From Lachnospiraceae bacterium (GTDB taxonomy: Bacteria > Bacillota > Clostridia > Lachnospirales > Lachnospiraceae): a DNA stretch of 64,000 bases. Both the position numbers and the translations under genes were made by a program. Below, piece by piece: positions 26,527 to 35,181 of the stretch. The notes under the pieces were generated by a model. That model ran no database searches. It was not told where the DNA came from and saw only the letters and a list, made by a program, of their open reading frames with translations. The stretch spans positions 24,477 to 88,476 of the forward strand of contig JAEFAR010000005.1 in NCBI GenBank assembly GCA_016287675.1. The letters run 5' to 3'. The stretch's first letter is position 1; each line of letters begins with the position of its first letter.

Positions 26527-27713
26527 CAAACCCCAAGGGACGCTTCGGAGTGCACGGCGGACAGTACATCCCCGAAACACTCATGAATGCGGTGATCGAA
26601 CTGGAAGAAGCATACAACAGATTTAAAAATGATCCCGATTTTCAAAAGGAACTGAAGGATCTTTTAAATGAGTACGCAGGAAGACCTTCAAGGCTCTACT
26701 ATGCCGAGAAGATGACAAAGGATCTGGGAGGTGCAAAGATCTATCTGAAGCGGGAGGATCTGAACCACACAGGAGCCCACAAGATCAACAATGTCCTGGG
26801 CCAGGCACTTCTCGCAAAGAAGATGGGAAAGACCCGTCTCATCGCAGAAACAGGTGCGGGACAGCACGGAGTTGCAACAGCTACCGCTGCCGCCCTTATG
26901 GGCATGGAATGCGTGGTGTTCATGGGAGAAGAGGACACGATCCGCCAGGCGCTGAACGTCTACAGAATGAGACTTCTTGGCGCTGAGGTCATCCCCGTAA
27001 AGACAGGTACCGCTACCCTTAAGGACGCAGTCTCGGAAGCCATGAGAGAATGGACCTCAAGGATTTCAGACACCCATTACTGTCTGGGCTCCGTCATGGG
27101 ACCTCACCCCTTCCCCACCATTGTCAGGGATTTTCAGGCTGTTATCTCAAAGGAGATAAGATCCCAGCTTCTTGAAAAAGAGGGTCGTCTTCCGGACGCA
27201 GTCATCGCCTGTGTGGGAGGCGGTTCCAATGCCATCGGCAGTTTCTATGATTTCATTCCCGATACTTCTGTCCGCCTCATAGGCTGTGAAGCTGCGGGAC
27301 GAGGCATAGACACCTTCGAGACCGCTGCCACCATTTCAACAGGCCGTCTTGGTCTCTTCCACGGCATGAAGTCCTACTTCTGTCAGGATAAATACGGCCA
27401 GATCGCTCCTGTCTACTCCATCTCCGCAGGGTTGGATTACCCCGGGGTTGGTCCGGAGCATGCTCATCTTCATGACATCGGACGTGCTGAGTACGTTCCC
27501 GTTACGGATGAGGAGGCTGTTTGCGCTTTTGAGTACCTTGCAAAGACAGAAGGGATCATTCCCGCAATAGAATCGGCCCACGCTGTTGCCTATGCCCAAA
27601 AGCTCGCGCCCACTCTTTCCAAGGACAAGATCATCGTAGTCACCATTTCGGGCCGCGGCGACAAGGACTGCGCTGCCATCGCCCGTTACAGAGGGGAGGA
27701 TCTTCATGAGTAA
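26523..27713 (+). CDS. trpB: Tryptophan synthase beta chain
   Basis: TrpB condenses indole with serine using PLP. The 396-residue protein is the classic TrpB1 type: [16 protein letters not shown] start, [14 protein letters not shown] with the PLP lysine, [10 protein letters not shown], the phosphate-binding GGGSNAIG loop, and SGRGDKD near the end. It overlaps trpF (4 bp) and trpA (8 bp), in keeping with the alpha2-beta2 complex formed with TrpA. Confidence 0.98.
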   Translation: MTNPKGRFGVHGGQYIPETLMNAVIELEEAYNRFKNDPDFQKELKDLLNEYAGRPSRLYYAEKMTKDLGGAKIYLKREDLNHTGAHKINNVLGQALLAKKMGKTRLIAETGAGQHGVATATAAALMGMECVVFMGEEDTIRQALNVYRMRLLGAEVIPVKTGTATLKDAVSEAMREWTSRISDTHYCLGSVMGPHPFPTIVRDFQAVISKEIRSQLLEKEGRLPDAVIACVGGGSNAIGSFYDFIPDTSVRLIGCEAAGRGIDTFETAATISTGRLGLFHGMKSYFCQDKYGQIAPVYSISAGLDYPGVGPEHAHLHDIGRAEYVPVTDEEAVCAFEYLAKTEGIIPAIESAHAVAYAQKLAPTLSKDKIIVVTISGRGDKDCAAIARYRGEDLHE

Positions 27714-28476
27714 CATAAAAAAGGCCTTTGAAAACGGGAAAGCTTTTATCCCCTTCATCACCTGCGGAGACCCGGATCTGGAAACCACCGCAAAGATCGT
27801 AAAGGAAATGGCCGCAAACGGGGCGGACCTTATCGAGCTGGGCATTCCTTTCTCGGACCCCACCGCAGAAGGACCGGTCATACAAAACGCCAATCTCCGC
27901 GCTCTCTCGGGAGGTGTTACCACTGATAAGATCTTCGATCTTGTAAGAGATCTAAGAAAAGACGTAAAGATCCCCATGGTTTTCATGACCTATGCAAATG
28001 TGGTCTTTTCCTACGGTGCTGAAAAATTCATTTCAACGCTGAAAGAAATCCAGATGGACGGCTTGATCCTTCCGGATCTTCCTTTTGAGGAAAAGGATGA
28101 ATTTCAGCCACTTTGCGATAAGTACGGTATCGACCTTATTTCCCTCATCGCTCCCACTTCCGAAAACCGTATCGCCATGATCGCAAAGGAAGCAAAGGGC
28201 TTCATCTACATCGTTTCAAGCCTCGGAGTAACGGGAACCAGATCCGAGATCAAAACGGACCTTGCATCCATCGTAAAGACCGTCCGTGAAAACACGGATA
28301 CCCCCTGCGCCATCGGTTTCGGAATCTCAAACCCGGAACAGGCAGCCGGGATGGCAGATCTATCCGACGGAGCCATCGTTGGATCCGCCATCGTAAAGAT
28401 CGTAGAAAAAGCAGGCAGAAACGCCGCTCCCGAAGTGGGCAGGTTTGTAAAGAGCATGAAAGATGCCATTAGATAA
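27706..28476 (+). CDS. trpA: Tryptophan synthase alpha chain
   Basis: TrpA releases indole from indole-3-glycerol phosphate and channels it to TrpB. The 256-residue barrel has [25 protein letters not shown] with the catalytic Glu and Asp, [11 protein letters not shown] and GFGISNPEQ. The second motif reads PTAEGP where many proteins have PxADGP. It is the last gene of the operon and a terminator follows 6 bp downstream. Confidence 0.97.
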   Translation: MSNIKKAFENGKAFIPFITCGDPDLETTAKIVKEMAANGADLIELGIPFSDPTAEGPVIQNANLRALSGGVTTDKIFDLVRDLRKDVKIPMVFMTYANVVFSYGAEKFISTLKEIQMDGLILPDLPFEEKDEFQPLCDKYGIDLISLIAPTSENRIAMIAKEAKGFIYIVSSLGVTGTRSEIKTDLASIVKTVRENTDTPCAIGFGISNPEQAAGMADLSDGAIVGSAIVKIVEKAGRNAAPEVGRFVKSMKDAIR

Positions 28477-28482
28477 CAAAAT

Positions 28483-28516
28483 CCCCGGATCCTTCAAAGA
28501 TCCGGGGTGTATTTTT
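28483..28516. terminator. Intrinsic terminator of the trp operon
   Basis: CCCCGGATC (28483-28491) pairs with GATCCGGGG (28499-28507) over a 7-nt loop, followed by GTGTATTTTTA. An AAAA run on the other side could let it serve the convergent LytTR gene as well. Confidence 0.88.
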
Positions 28517-29243
28517 ATCTTTCAAGTCTTTGTTTCATCTCATCGTACTTGGCGGAAGTCATGAGTGCCGTTTCTTCCGTGTCTTTAAGCCGTACGGTGT
28601 AGGTCCAGCGTCCGTAGACCTCCAGCTTTTTAACAGCATCCATACGGATAATGTAGGATTTATGGCATCTCATAAATTTCTCGGGATCAAGCCTCTCCTC
28701 CAGCGCTCCCAAAGCCTGGGAAGTAAGGAACACCTCATCCTTGGTGATGATCCTTGTGGAGCTGTCGGCTCTCTCGATCATGATGATATCCTTAAGATCC
28801 ACCAGATCGATCTCTTCTCTTCCTTTAATGATCAGCTTTTCATCTCCCGTGGCCTCCGGCTTTTCCTCAGAACTCCGAACTGCGGAAAAATCCTTTATCC
28901 TTCTAAGGGTCTTGCCGATCCTTTCCATATCAAAGGGCTTTACTATGTAGTCAAAAGCATATATTTCAAAGGCATTTGCCATGAACTCGCTGTGAGCGGT
29001 GGCAAATACGATCTTCACCTTCGGATCCACCTCTGTTATAGCTTTGGCGCAATCCATTCCGCTTTCGCCCTTTAAGTCGATGTCCATGAAGACCACCTCG
29101 GGACGAAGTTTCAGAAAATCACTGATGGCAGAAGCAAAGTTACCGCATGCGGAAACGACTTTAAAACCTTCGTTCTTCTCAACCATACGTTTTAATATGC
29201 TTTGGATCTGTTCTTCATCTTCCACGATCATTACTCTAATCAT
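28515..29243 (-). CDS. LytTR-family response regulator
   Basis: The 242-residue protein has a receiver domain with acidic pocket E8-D9 and phosphoacceptor D54 (VVFMDIDLKGESGMD), conserved switch Thr in FATAHS and Lys in IVKPFD near residue 103, then a LytTR DNA-binding domain from about 140 (MRCHKSYIIRMDAVKKLE). Such regulators usually bind paired direct repeats upstream of peptide, biofilm or envelope genes. It is the last gene of a kinase-nfeD-floA-regulator operon, 40 bp after floA. Its cognate kinase is almost certainly the one at 30758. Confidence 0.94.
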   Translation of the reverse strand: MIRVMIVEDEEQIQSILKRMVEKNEGFKVVSACGNFASAISDFLKLRPEVVFMDIDLKGESGMDCAKAITEVDPKVKIVFATAHSEFMANAFEIYAFDYIVKPFDMERIGKTLRRIKDFSAVRSSEEKPEATGDEKLIIKGREEIDLVDLKDIIMIERADSSTRIITKDEVFLTSQALGALEERLDPEKFMRCHKSYIIRMDAVKKLEVYGRWTYTVRLKDTEETALMTSAKYDEMKQRLER

Positions 29244-29283
29244 GTCTTCGTCCCTTCGGTAAATGTCTCAGATTGTTCCGATC

Positions 29284-30273
29284 TTATTTCTTCTTTGTAT
29301 CTACGAAATCAGTCACACCGTTTCCGATATCATTTTTCATCTTTGTATCTGCCTGTACATTCTGAAGCTTGTAGTAGTCAAGAACACCCAGATTGCCGCT
29401 TCTCAAAGCCTCTGCCATTGCCTTGGGCACTTCTGCCTCTGCCTTTACGACTTCGGCCTTCATTTCCTGCTCGAGAGCAACAGCCATTGCCCTTCTTTCC
29501 TCGGCCTTTGCCTGAGCGATCTTTGTGTTTGCCTCGGCCTGAAGACTCTGGAGGTTTGCACCGATGTTCCTTCCGATATCGATGTCTGCAATATCAATGG
29601 AAATGATCTCGTAAGCCGTTCCGGAATCCAGACCCTTTTCAAGGACCACCTTGGAAATGTCGTCGGGATTTTCAAGAACTGAACTGTGAGTTCCCGCAGA
29701 ACCTACTGTCGTTACGATGCCTTCACCGACTCTCGCAAGAACTGTAGCTTCTCCGGCACCACCGATCAGCTGATTGATGTTTGTTCTTACGGTAACACGT
29801 GCCTTAACCAAGAGCTCTATACCGTCCTTCGCAACCGCTGAGATCACAGGTGTTTCGATAACCTTGGGCGTTACGCTCATCTTAACTGCCTCAAAAACAT
29901 CACGTCCCGCAAGATCGATGGCAGATGCCTGTTCGAAAGTTAACTCTATGCCTGCCCTTTCTGCTGCGATCAGTGCGTTGATGACGCTGTCCACATTACC
30001 GCCGGCAAGATAGTGGGCTTCCAGCTCGTTTGTTCTGACCTTAAGGCCTGCCTTTGTCGCCTTGATCATGGGTGCTACGATGAGCGCCGGTCTGACGCGA
30101 CGGATCTTCATTCCCACAAGTGAGAAGATGTTGATCTTCACGCCGCTGGCTACTGCCGAGATCCACATTCCCACGGGAATGACAGAGAAGAGCAGAAGTA
30201 TCAGTACGACGATGACCCCCGCTATTACAAAAGGGGCAGCTTCAACTGCAGATAAGAATGCATACGTTTTCAT
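29284..30273 (-). CDS. floA: Flotillin-like membrane scaffold protein FloA
   Basis: FloA marks functional membrane microdomains and scaffolds signalling and secretion proteins. The 329-residue protein matches the FloA/YqfA family closely: N-terminal hydrophobic hairpin (residues about 13-40), [19 protein letters not shown], the PHB/SPFH region, [20 protein letters not shown], and the Ala/Glu-rich coiled coil near 240-300. It follows nfeD directly (stop and start adjacent), the usual partner. Here it is flanked by a two-component system in one operon, which is unusual. Confidence 0.96.
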   Translation of the reverse strand: MKTYAFLSAVEAAPFVIAGVIVVLILLLFSVIPVGMWISAVASGVKINIFSLVGMKIRRVRPALIVAPMIKATKAGLKVRTNELEAHYLAGGNVDSVINALIAAERAGIELTFEQASAIDLAGRDVFEAVKMSVTPKVIETPVISAVAKDGIELLVKARVTVRTNINQLIGGAGEATVLARVGEGIVTTVGSAGTHSSVLENPDDISKVVLEKGLDSGTAYEIISIDIADIDIGRNIGANLQSLQAEANTKIAQAKAEERRAMAVALEQEMKAEVVKAEAEVPKAMAEALRSGNLGVLDYYKLQNVQADTKMKNDIGNGVTDFVDTKKK

Positions 30274-30756
30274 TTAATTTTCCTCCCTTACCATTACTTT
30301 GTTATTTTTGATCTCTGTTATTTCAAGCCTGCTTCCCTTCACGATGAACTCACCGCTTGAAAGGATGTCAAGCTTTACTCCGTTAAATTCGCCCTTTCCT
30401 GAGGGTCTCAGGTCCGTGATGGCCTCCCCCTTCTGGCCGATAAGGTACTCCATGTCCTTACCTTCGATGAAAAGATCTTTTCCGCTCAGGTCCGTGTCCA
30501 GTTTGATCGGGGATTTAACCTTCTTTGAATTAAAGACTATGATACTGATCACCAGCATCACGGCGATCACGACAATGGTGATCACTCCCACCATTATCCT
30601 TTCCCCCGCGCTCCTGCCCGTAAGGAAAACTCCCACTGCGGAACAGATGACGCCTGCAATTCCCGGAAATCCGAATCCGGGCATATAGAACTCGATCCCG
30701 ATCAGGATCACACCTATGATCAGAACCACAATTCCAAGGATCTGTATTGGTTCCAT
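30274..30756 (-). CDS. NfeD-family membrane protein
   Basis: The 160-residue short NfeD protein has three to four membrane helices (about 5-25, 28-50 and 55-80) and a C-terminal OB-fold of about 60 residues (KGEAITDLRPSGKGEFNG, then LEITEIKNNKVMVRE). NfeD proteins are obligate neighbours of flotillin/stomatin genes and are thought to act with them in microdomains. The frame is open to 30774, but AAGGAG fits the ATG at 30756. It is between the kinase (1-bp gap) and floA. Confidence 0.93.
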   Translation of the reverse strand: MEPIQILGIVVLIIGVILIGIEFYMPGFGFPGIAGVICSAVGVFLTGRSAGERIMVGVITIVVIAVMLVISIIVFNSKKVKSPIKLDTDLSGKDLFIEGKDMEYLIGQKGEAITDLRPSGKGEFNGVKLDILSSGEFIVKGSRLEITEIKNNKVMVREEN

Positions 30757-30757
30757 T

Positions 30758-31495
30758 TTACACTCCTTTCTCAAACTCCACCGTAAAAACGGTTTCCTCT
30801 TCGTTTGATCTCAGCTTTATCCTGCCTTTGTTTGCATATAATGAGTCGGCCACGATGGCAAGTCCCATTCCGTGTCCTTCCTCTTTCTTGGTGGAAAAAC
30901 CTTTTTTGAAAATGTTTTCCTGCATTTCCTTAGGGATAGCAGGACCGTTATTGGAAATCTCAAAAAGGTATCTGTCGGGTGTCTCCGTAATGTTTACTCC
31001 GATGCTCCTCTGTTCCCTGTCCGATTCTTCCAAAGCTCTCATGGCATTATCCAGAATGTTTGAAAGTATCTTGCAAAGCTCCCAGTCTTCGATGGAAAGA
31101 TGTTTAAGATCCGATTTCACTTCAGCAACAAGATCCACCTTTGCTCTTTCAGCCTCCGCCATTTTCGCCGCCAGAAGCGCATTCAGCGCCGGCTTTGAAG
31201 TCTTTATGGCTTTCCCGGTCTTCAGAAGCTCTTTGTAAACTTTACGAAGGTAGGAATTCATCTCATCATATTCTTCCAGCTCCATCAGGCCATAGATCAC
31301 CTGCAGATGATTCAGATAGTCATGCCTGTCCATCCTCAGTTTGTCATTCAGCAGGCTCAGATTTTCAAGGCTCTCCATAAGGCTGTCGTTTCTTTTAGCC
31401 TGTTTTTGGGAGCTGCGAGCCAGTAATGCTGCGGAAATTGCCAGGATGACGGCCAGGACTGCCGTAATGATCAGATAGATTTCGCTGTTACCCAC
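30758..31495 (-). CDS. Sensor histidine kinase with a single N-terminal membrane helix
   Basis: The 245-residue kinase has one membrane helix (about 5-28), a coiled coil, a Spo0B/AgrC-type phosphoacceptor motif MDRHDYLNHLQ with His near 58, and a GHKL ATPase domain (N box ILSNILDNAMRAL; G box GHGMGLAIV). There is no recognisable extracellular sensor, so input probably comes through the membrane or a partner protein. The frame extends to an ATG at 31528, but GTG at 31495 is preferred because GGAGG is well placed and the ATG has no ribosome site. It opens the operon with nfeD, floA and the LytTR regulator. Confidence 0.9.
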   Translation of the reverse strand: MGNSEIYLIITAVLAVILAISAALLARSSQKQAKRNDSLMESLENLSLLNDKLRMDRHDYLNHLQVIYGLMELEEYDEMNSYLRKVYKELLKTGKAIKTSKPALNALLAAKMAEAERAKVDLVAEVKSDLKHLSIEDWELCKILSNILDNAMRALEESDREQRSIGVNITETPDRYLFEISNNGPAIPKEMQENIFKKGFSTKKEEGHGMGLAIVADSLYANKGRIKLRSNEEETVFTVEFEKGV

Positions 31496-31558
31496 GCTTT
31501 TTTCCTCCACAATGCGAGTGTACCACATTCCATATTTTTAACAACCTCTGTTCTCTCA

Positions 31559-31587
31559 ATTATACAGTTTTGAGATTGAAATGTCAT
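31559..31587 (-). promoter_or_regulatory. Sigma-A promoter of the kinase-nfeD-floA-LytTR operon
   Basis: On the minus strand ATGACA (31582-31587) and TATAAT (31559-31564) with a 17-bp spacer; an extended TG lies before the -10. The leader to the GTG start is about 55 nt. Confidence 0.78.
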
Positions 31588-31596
31588 TATAGGCAC

Positions 31597-31621
31597 CAAA
31601 AAAGCCGACATTTCTGCCGGC
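31597..31621 (-). terminator. Intrinsic terminator of the PadR-DUF1700-DUF4097 operon
   Basis: On the minus strand GCCGGCA and TGTCGGC form a stem capped by a GAAA tetraloop (31604-31621), followed by six T. Confidence 0.88.
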
Positions 31622-31633
31622 TTGTATTTTTCC

Positions 31634-32728
31634 TTACTTTTCAAACGAAACTCTTATGCTTCCGCTGGTAGTGGTGATGTCCAGTGTCTTTTCCCCGCTT
31701 CTTGTATTGGGAAGATTTGAGGATCCCGAACCGGTCTCGGTAATGATCGAAAAATCATCTTCACTTCCCCTGATGTTTCCTCTGACGGTTCCGCTGGTTG
31801 CATGGAATTCGCCGGACTTACCGATCTCAAGCCCGCTGAATTTGAGCGATCCTGATGTGGCTTCTCCGTAGATCAGATCAGCCTTTACATTTGTGTAATC
31901 ATGTCCCCCGGAGCTGTTCTTCGCAACGATCTTTTCTGCCTGAGAATCCTCAAGACGGATCGATCCGCTGGAATTGGAGAGCTCTATGTTCCTGACGGCA
32001 GTCAGGTCATAGCATCTGATGGACCCCGAAGTCGCTGTAACCTTAATATTTTTTGCTTCCGCCTCCTTCAGCTCATTGCTTCCGGAGCTGCTTCCGCTGC
32101 TCAGATCCTTGCACTTAACGGAATTTGCTTTTATGCTTCCCGAAGTCGTTTTGATCTTTGCATCTCCTGCGACTTCAACAGTATTGACTCTGACGGAACC
32201 GCTGCTTGCTGAGACCGTCAGCTCTTCAGCCCTTATGTCTTCAACCTTTAAAGACCCGGAGGTAGCTTCGACCGTCACACTCGTTCCGTCCAGTCCCGTC
32301 ACTTCGGCTCCTCCGCTGCTGCATGTACAGTTCACGGGGCCGCAAAAATCTTCGGGAAGGATGATCTCAGTAACATATTGCGTAAAATCCACGTTAAAAA
32401 ACGCAAATTCGATTATATTTTTCTCTTTCCTTGTAAAAGTCAGATTCCCGTCTTTTTCTTTGATGATCACTTCTTCTCTGTCTTCATCGACATAGTATCT
32501 GATCTCCGGAGTCTTGACATCGCCCCTCTTTATCACTGCTTTGACACTTGTTTCGTTAACCGTAAGGCTGTTGATCTTGTCTGAGCATGTGTAATTCTTC
32601 TCAGTTCTCATACCAAACCCCTTTCCATTTGTTCTTTTGGCATCTTTTCTCACAAGCGAAAAACCGATGCAGGTAAACAGGATCCCCGCAAGGCATATGC
32701 TTAAAGCAATTATAGCAGATTTTTTCAT
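31634..32728 (-). CDS. DUF4097-family beta-helix repeat protein, membrane anchored
   Basis: The 364-residue protein has an N-terminal membrane helix (residues 4-24) and a long array of short beta repeats with recurrent SGS/SSGS turns (TSGSIKANS, SSGSNEL, TSGSIRCYD), the DUF4097 beta-strand repeat pattern. These form right-handed stacks and are generally extracytoplasmic. It is the third gene of the PadR-DUF1700-DUF4097 arrangement, a common Firmicute stress-type operon of unknown biochemical role. It is 17 bp after the DUF1700 gene and ends at a terminator. A lipobox-like LFTC occurs in the leader, so lipid anchoring is possible. Confidence 0.88.
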   Translation of the reverse strand: MKKSAIIALSICLAGILFTCIGFSLVRKDAKRTNGKGFGMRTEKNYTCSDKINSLTVNETSVKAVIKRGDVKTPEIRYYVDEDREEVIIKEKDGNLTFTRKEKNIIEFAFFNVDFTQYVTEIILPEDFCGPVNCTCSSGGAEVTGLDGTSVTVEATSGSLKVEDIRAEELTVSASSGSVRVNTVEVAGDAKIKTTSGSIKANSVKCKDLSSGSSSGSNELKEAEAKNIKVTATSGSIRCYDLTAVRNIELSNSSGSIRLEDSQAEKIVAKNSSGGHDYTNVKADLIYGEATSGSLKFSGLEIGKSGEFHATSGTVRGNIRGSEDDFSIITETGSGSSNLPNTRSGEKTLDITTTSGSIRVSFEK

Positions 32729-32745
32729 ATCTATCCCTTCCTTTT

Positions 32746-33354
32746 TTATTTAAATAAAGTTTTTTTAAGTCCAACAAGCATTTTTGCAAACACTGTTCCC
32801 GTTTCCTTGAAAAACAGGAGACAGGGTTTATAAAGCAGAAATGACAAACTACCAAGAATCATTGCTCCTCCTAAGCAGATCATCATCGTTGAAAAGGGTG
32901 CAAACCCTAACAGTACTCCCGCTGCTCCCACGAGACATGCCAGAGTTGTCAGCGGGAATACCAGCAGCACAAGTGCGATGGTCAGCACGATAATCCAGTA
33001 AACAAGGCATATGACCATAAAGCAGACTGCTATCACCGCAGCAATGGGAAGCCAGATCGGAAATCCCAGCACCGCAAGAACTATCCAGATCGCGCCTTTT
33101 CCGTTGCTCTCAGCCTTTGCCTTACTCTGTTGTACTCTTTCCTTTACCAATGTGGTCACGGGCTTTTCCCAAACCACTTCCTTAACGATGTCCTGAATGG
33201 ATCCCAGGGATGCGGTGGCTTCCTCTTCCGTCATTCCGTCCTCCATCCTGTCACAGATCATTTCATCGTAGAACTGAAGCATGTTTTCCACATTGCCAAG
33301 GTTTTGCTTTTCAAGCTCTGTTTTTAAAGTGCTCAAAAATTCTTCCTTACTCAT
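32746..33354 (-). CDS. DUF1700-family membrane protein
   Basis: The 202-residue protein begins with the helical DUF1700 domain (MSKEEFLSTLKTELEKQN, then YDEMICDRMEDGMTEEEATA), followed by several membrane helices between about 95 and 190. It is translationally coupled to the PadR gene (8-bp overlap) and precedes the DUF4097 gene. The role of the family is unknown; this gene order is well known in Firmicutes and the set is usually under PadR control. Confidence 0.9.
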   Translation of the reverse strand: MSKEEFLSTLKTELEKQNLGNVENMLQFYDEMICDRMEDGMTEEEATASLGSIQDIVKEVVWEKPVTTLVKERVQQSKAKAESNGKGAIWIVLAVLGFPIWLPIAAVIAVCFMVICLVYWIIVLTIALVLLVFPLTTLACLVGAAGVLLGFAPFSTMMICLGGAMILGSLSFLLYKPCLLFFKETGTVFAKMLVGLKKTLFK

Positions 33355-33670
33355 TTTTTTCTTCCCTCTCTTTAACTATAAACTGATAGATCTTCACTAT
33401 TTCCGCCCACTCTTCAAGCATCTCCGTGATCTTTTCACGGCCCTTGTCGGTGATCCGGTAGTACTTTCGAAGCCGTCCGTTGTGCTCCATACTGAAGACT
33501 TCCAAAAGCTCCGTCTGTTCCAGCCTTCGCAAAATGGGATACATGGTGGATTCACTGATCTCGATAAAATCATTTACATCTTTGACCAGCTGATAACCAT
33601 AGGACTCTCCCTTTTCCAATACTGCCAGAACGCAGGCTTCCAAAATGCCACGTCTAAACTGGGATTCCAT
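33347..33670 (-). CDS. PadR-family transcriptional repressor
   Basis: The 107-residue protein is a compact PadR winged helix: LEACVLAVLEKGESYGYQL, TMYPILRRLEQTELL and RLRKYYRITDKGRE, with a short C-terminal dimer helix. PadR proteins repress their own operon and are released by small molecules or envelope stress. A perfect dyad overlaps the -35/-10 region upstream, so autoregulation is likely. AAAGGAGATCTGA precedes the ATG. Confidence 0.95.
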   Translation of the reverse strand: MESQFRRGILEACVLAVLEKGESYGYQLVKDVNDFIEISESTMYPILRRLEQTELLEVFSMEHNGRLRKYYRITDKGREKITEMLEEWAEIVKIYQFIVKEREEKNE

Positions 33671-33724
33671 TCAGATCTCCTTTCCCTGATTTTGGGTAAT
33701 TTACTTGCTAAATACCCTTTGTTG

Positions 33725-33759
33725 CATCATACTATACACCGCATAGTATGATGTGTCAA
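33725..33759 (-). promoter_or_regulatory. PadR operon promoter with 11-bp-arm dyad operator
   Basis: On the minus strand TTGACA (33754-33759) and TATAGT (33731-33736) are 17 bp apart. CATCATACTAT (33725-33735) and ATAGTATGATG (33743-33753) form a perfect dyad with a 7-bp centre that fills the spacer and covers the -10. This geometry predicts repression by the PadR protein encoded directly downstream. Confidence 0.88.
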
Positions 33760-33808
33760 GAGGTATTTTTAAAAAATAGGCACCATAACCCTAAAGCTTC
33801 AAAAAATA

Positions 33809-33839
33809 CCGCCTCATCACAACTCGTGCGATAAGGCGG
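33809..33839 (-). terminator. Terminator downstream of the flavoprotein gene
   Basis: CCGCCT (33809-33814) pairs with AGGCGG (33834-33839). On the minus strand it is followed by ATTTTTTG; on the + strand by a mixed T-run. Confidence 0.75.
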
Positions 33840-33859
33840 CATTTATTTTTCTTATATGA

Positions 33860-34486
33860 TCAAATGAAATTCGTCCAGAGGTGCTCTTCTTTTTCGGGCA
33901 CTCCGATCTCTTTCTTGCCCAGCTCTATGCTCTTCATCAGGAAGATCATGTTTCTTGCGAGAACACGCATTACCTGCCTGCCCTCCAGATCCTGTTCGGC
34001 TTCCCCGGCACTTCCGCCGTGAATGTTGTTCCAGTACTGACTCGAAGCTACCGCCATGTTGGATATGGTAAAAAACTTGTTCAGTTCATCGAAAGTGGCC
34101 GTTGTTCCGGAACGTCTTGCACAGGCAACAGAAGCGCCCACCTTAAAACTCTTATCAAAATCCGTGCTGTAAAACAGTCTCTGCAAAGCTGACATCAAAG
34201 TTCCGTTGGCGGATCCGTAGTAAACAGGCGATCCGATAACAAGTCCGTCCGCCTTCTCAAATTTCTGTGCCAGCTCATTTACAATATCGTTAAAAACACA
34301 TTTTCCTGTTTTACTACAGGAATTGCAGGCTATGCATCCTCTGATGTCTTCTCTTCCGATAAGGATGTCTTCGTACTCCACACCGTTCTCTTCAAACACT
34401 TTCTCCATCTCACGGAAAGCCAGTGCCACATTTCCGTCTTTTCTGGGGCTGCCGTTTAGCATCAAAACTTTAAACTTCTTTTCCAT
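33860..34486 (-). CDS. Flavodoxin-family / NADPH-dependent FMN reductase-like protein
   Basis: The 208-residue protein has the FMN phosphate-binding loop LNGSPRKDGNVA at the N-terminus, a cysteine cluster GCIACNSCSKTGKC near residues 50-65 as in iron-sulfur flavoproteins, and GSPVYYGSANG for flavin binding. It probably carries FMN and perhaps an Fe-S cluster and transfers electrons in the anaerobic cytoplasm; the substrate is unknown. AGGAGG lies 7 bp before the ATG. It follows the PNPOx-family gene by about 140 bp on the same strand. Confidence 0.9.
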   Translation of the reverse strand: MEKKFKVLMLNGSPRKDGNVALAFREMEKVFEENGVEYEDILIGREDIRGCIACNSCSKTGKCVFNDIVNELAQKFEKADGLVIGSPVYYGSANGTLMSALQRLFYSTDFDKSFKVGASVACARRSGTTATFDELNKFFTISNMAVASSQYWNNIHGGSAGEAEQDLEGRQVMRVLARNMIFLMKSIELGKKEIGVPEKEEHLWTNFI

Positions 34487-34623
34487 GGTTGAACCTCCTG
34501 AAGCTCCTTAAACTTCCTTCGCTGCGACCAGCTCTTCCACCTGTTTCTTTTTCTGGAACAGCACGCAGCCGCCTTTAAAAAGAAAAGTGATATCGGTTGT
34601 AAACACCGCAACGGGATGCGTCC

Positions 34624-35100
34624 TTACGCCTCGTTTACAAGTTTTCCCGTCATGTGTTCGACAGTGAGTTCCAGACATTGTACGTGGATCAGCGAACCTT
34701 TGAGCTCCTGCCTCAGGTACTCCTCGTCATCCGTAAATCTTCTGCACAGTTCCGAACAGATCTCAATTGTCTTTTCCTCATCTTCCACGAGCTTTATGCG
34801 GCCGAAGATCACAACACTGTTGATGTTCAGCGACCAGTGCCCATCCTTTCGGTAACCTTCGTCGTACACGCAAAAGCTCACCTTGTCGCATCTTTTTATC
34901 GCATCGATCTTGTGTCCCACCTTTGCGCCGTGAAAATAGATCTTTCCGTCAGCTTCGCAGTACCAGTGATTCATGGGTATTCCATAGGGATAACCGTCGT
35001 CCCCCAGGACCGAAAGCACGCCCCGCTTCTGTGTCTTCAGGATCTCTATGCATTCCTCTTCGCTGATCTGCTGTTTGTATCTTCTCATTTCTCTGAACAT
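34624..35100 (-). CDS. Pyridoxamine 5'-phosphate oxidase-family (NimA-like) protein
   Basis: The 158-residue split-barrel protein shows the family pattern MRRYKQQISEEECIEILK, RGVLSVLGDDGYPYGIPMNH, IYFHGAKVGHKIDAI and KVSFCVYDE. Relatives bind FMN and include nitroimidazole reductases; enzymatic role here is unproven and it is not expected to be PdxH. The frame is open to 35181, but the start at 35100 has AAGGAGGTG at the right distance. Downstream is about 137 bp before the flavoprotein gene, with a short open frame of low credibility. Confidence 0.88.
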   Translation of the reverse strand: MFREMRRYKQQISEEECIEILKTQKRGVLSVLGDDGYPYGIPMNHWYCEADGKIYFHGAKVGHKIDAIKRCDKVSFCVYDEGYRKDGHWSLNINSVVIFGRIKLVEDEEKTIEICSELCRRFTDDEEYLRQELKGSLIHVQCLELTVEHMTGKLVNEA

Positions 35101-35181
35101 ATGCCCACCTCCTTGTAATCTGTAACTGCACGATCGATCTGTTTTTGAGATCATTCTACCCTTCGGACAAAGCCGTGTCAA

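Noticed and set aside
34508..34606. Short minus-strand frame between the flavoprotein and PNPOx-family genes
   Set aside because: Coding-like composition, but only 32 codons with a GTG start and no ribosome site; not enough to call a gene.
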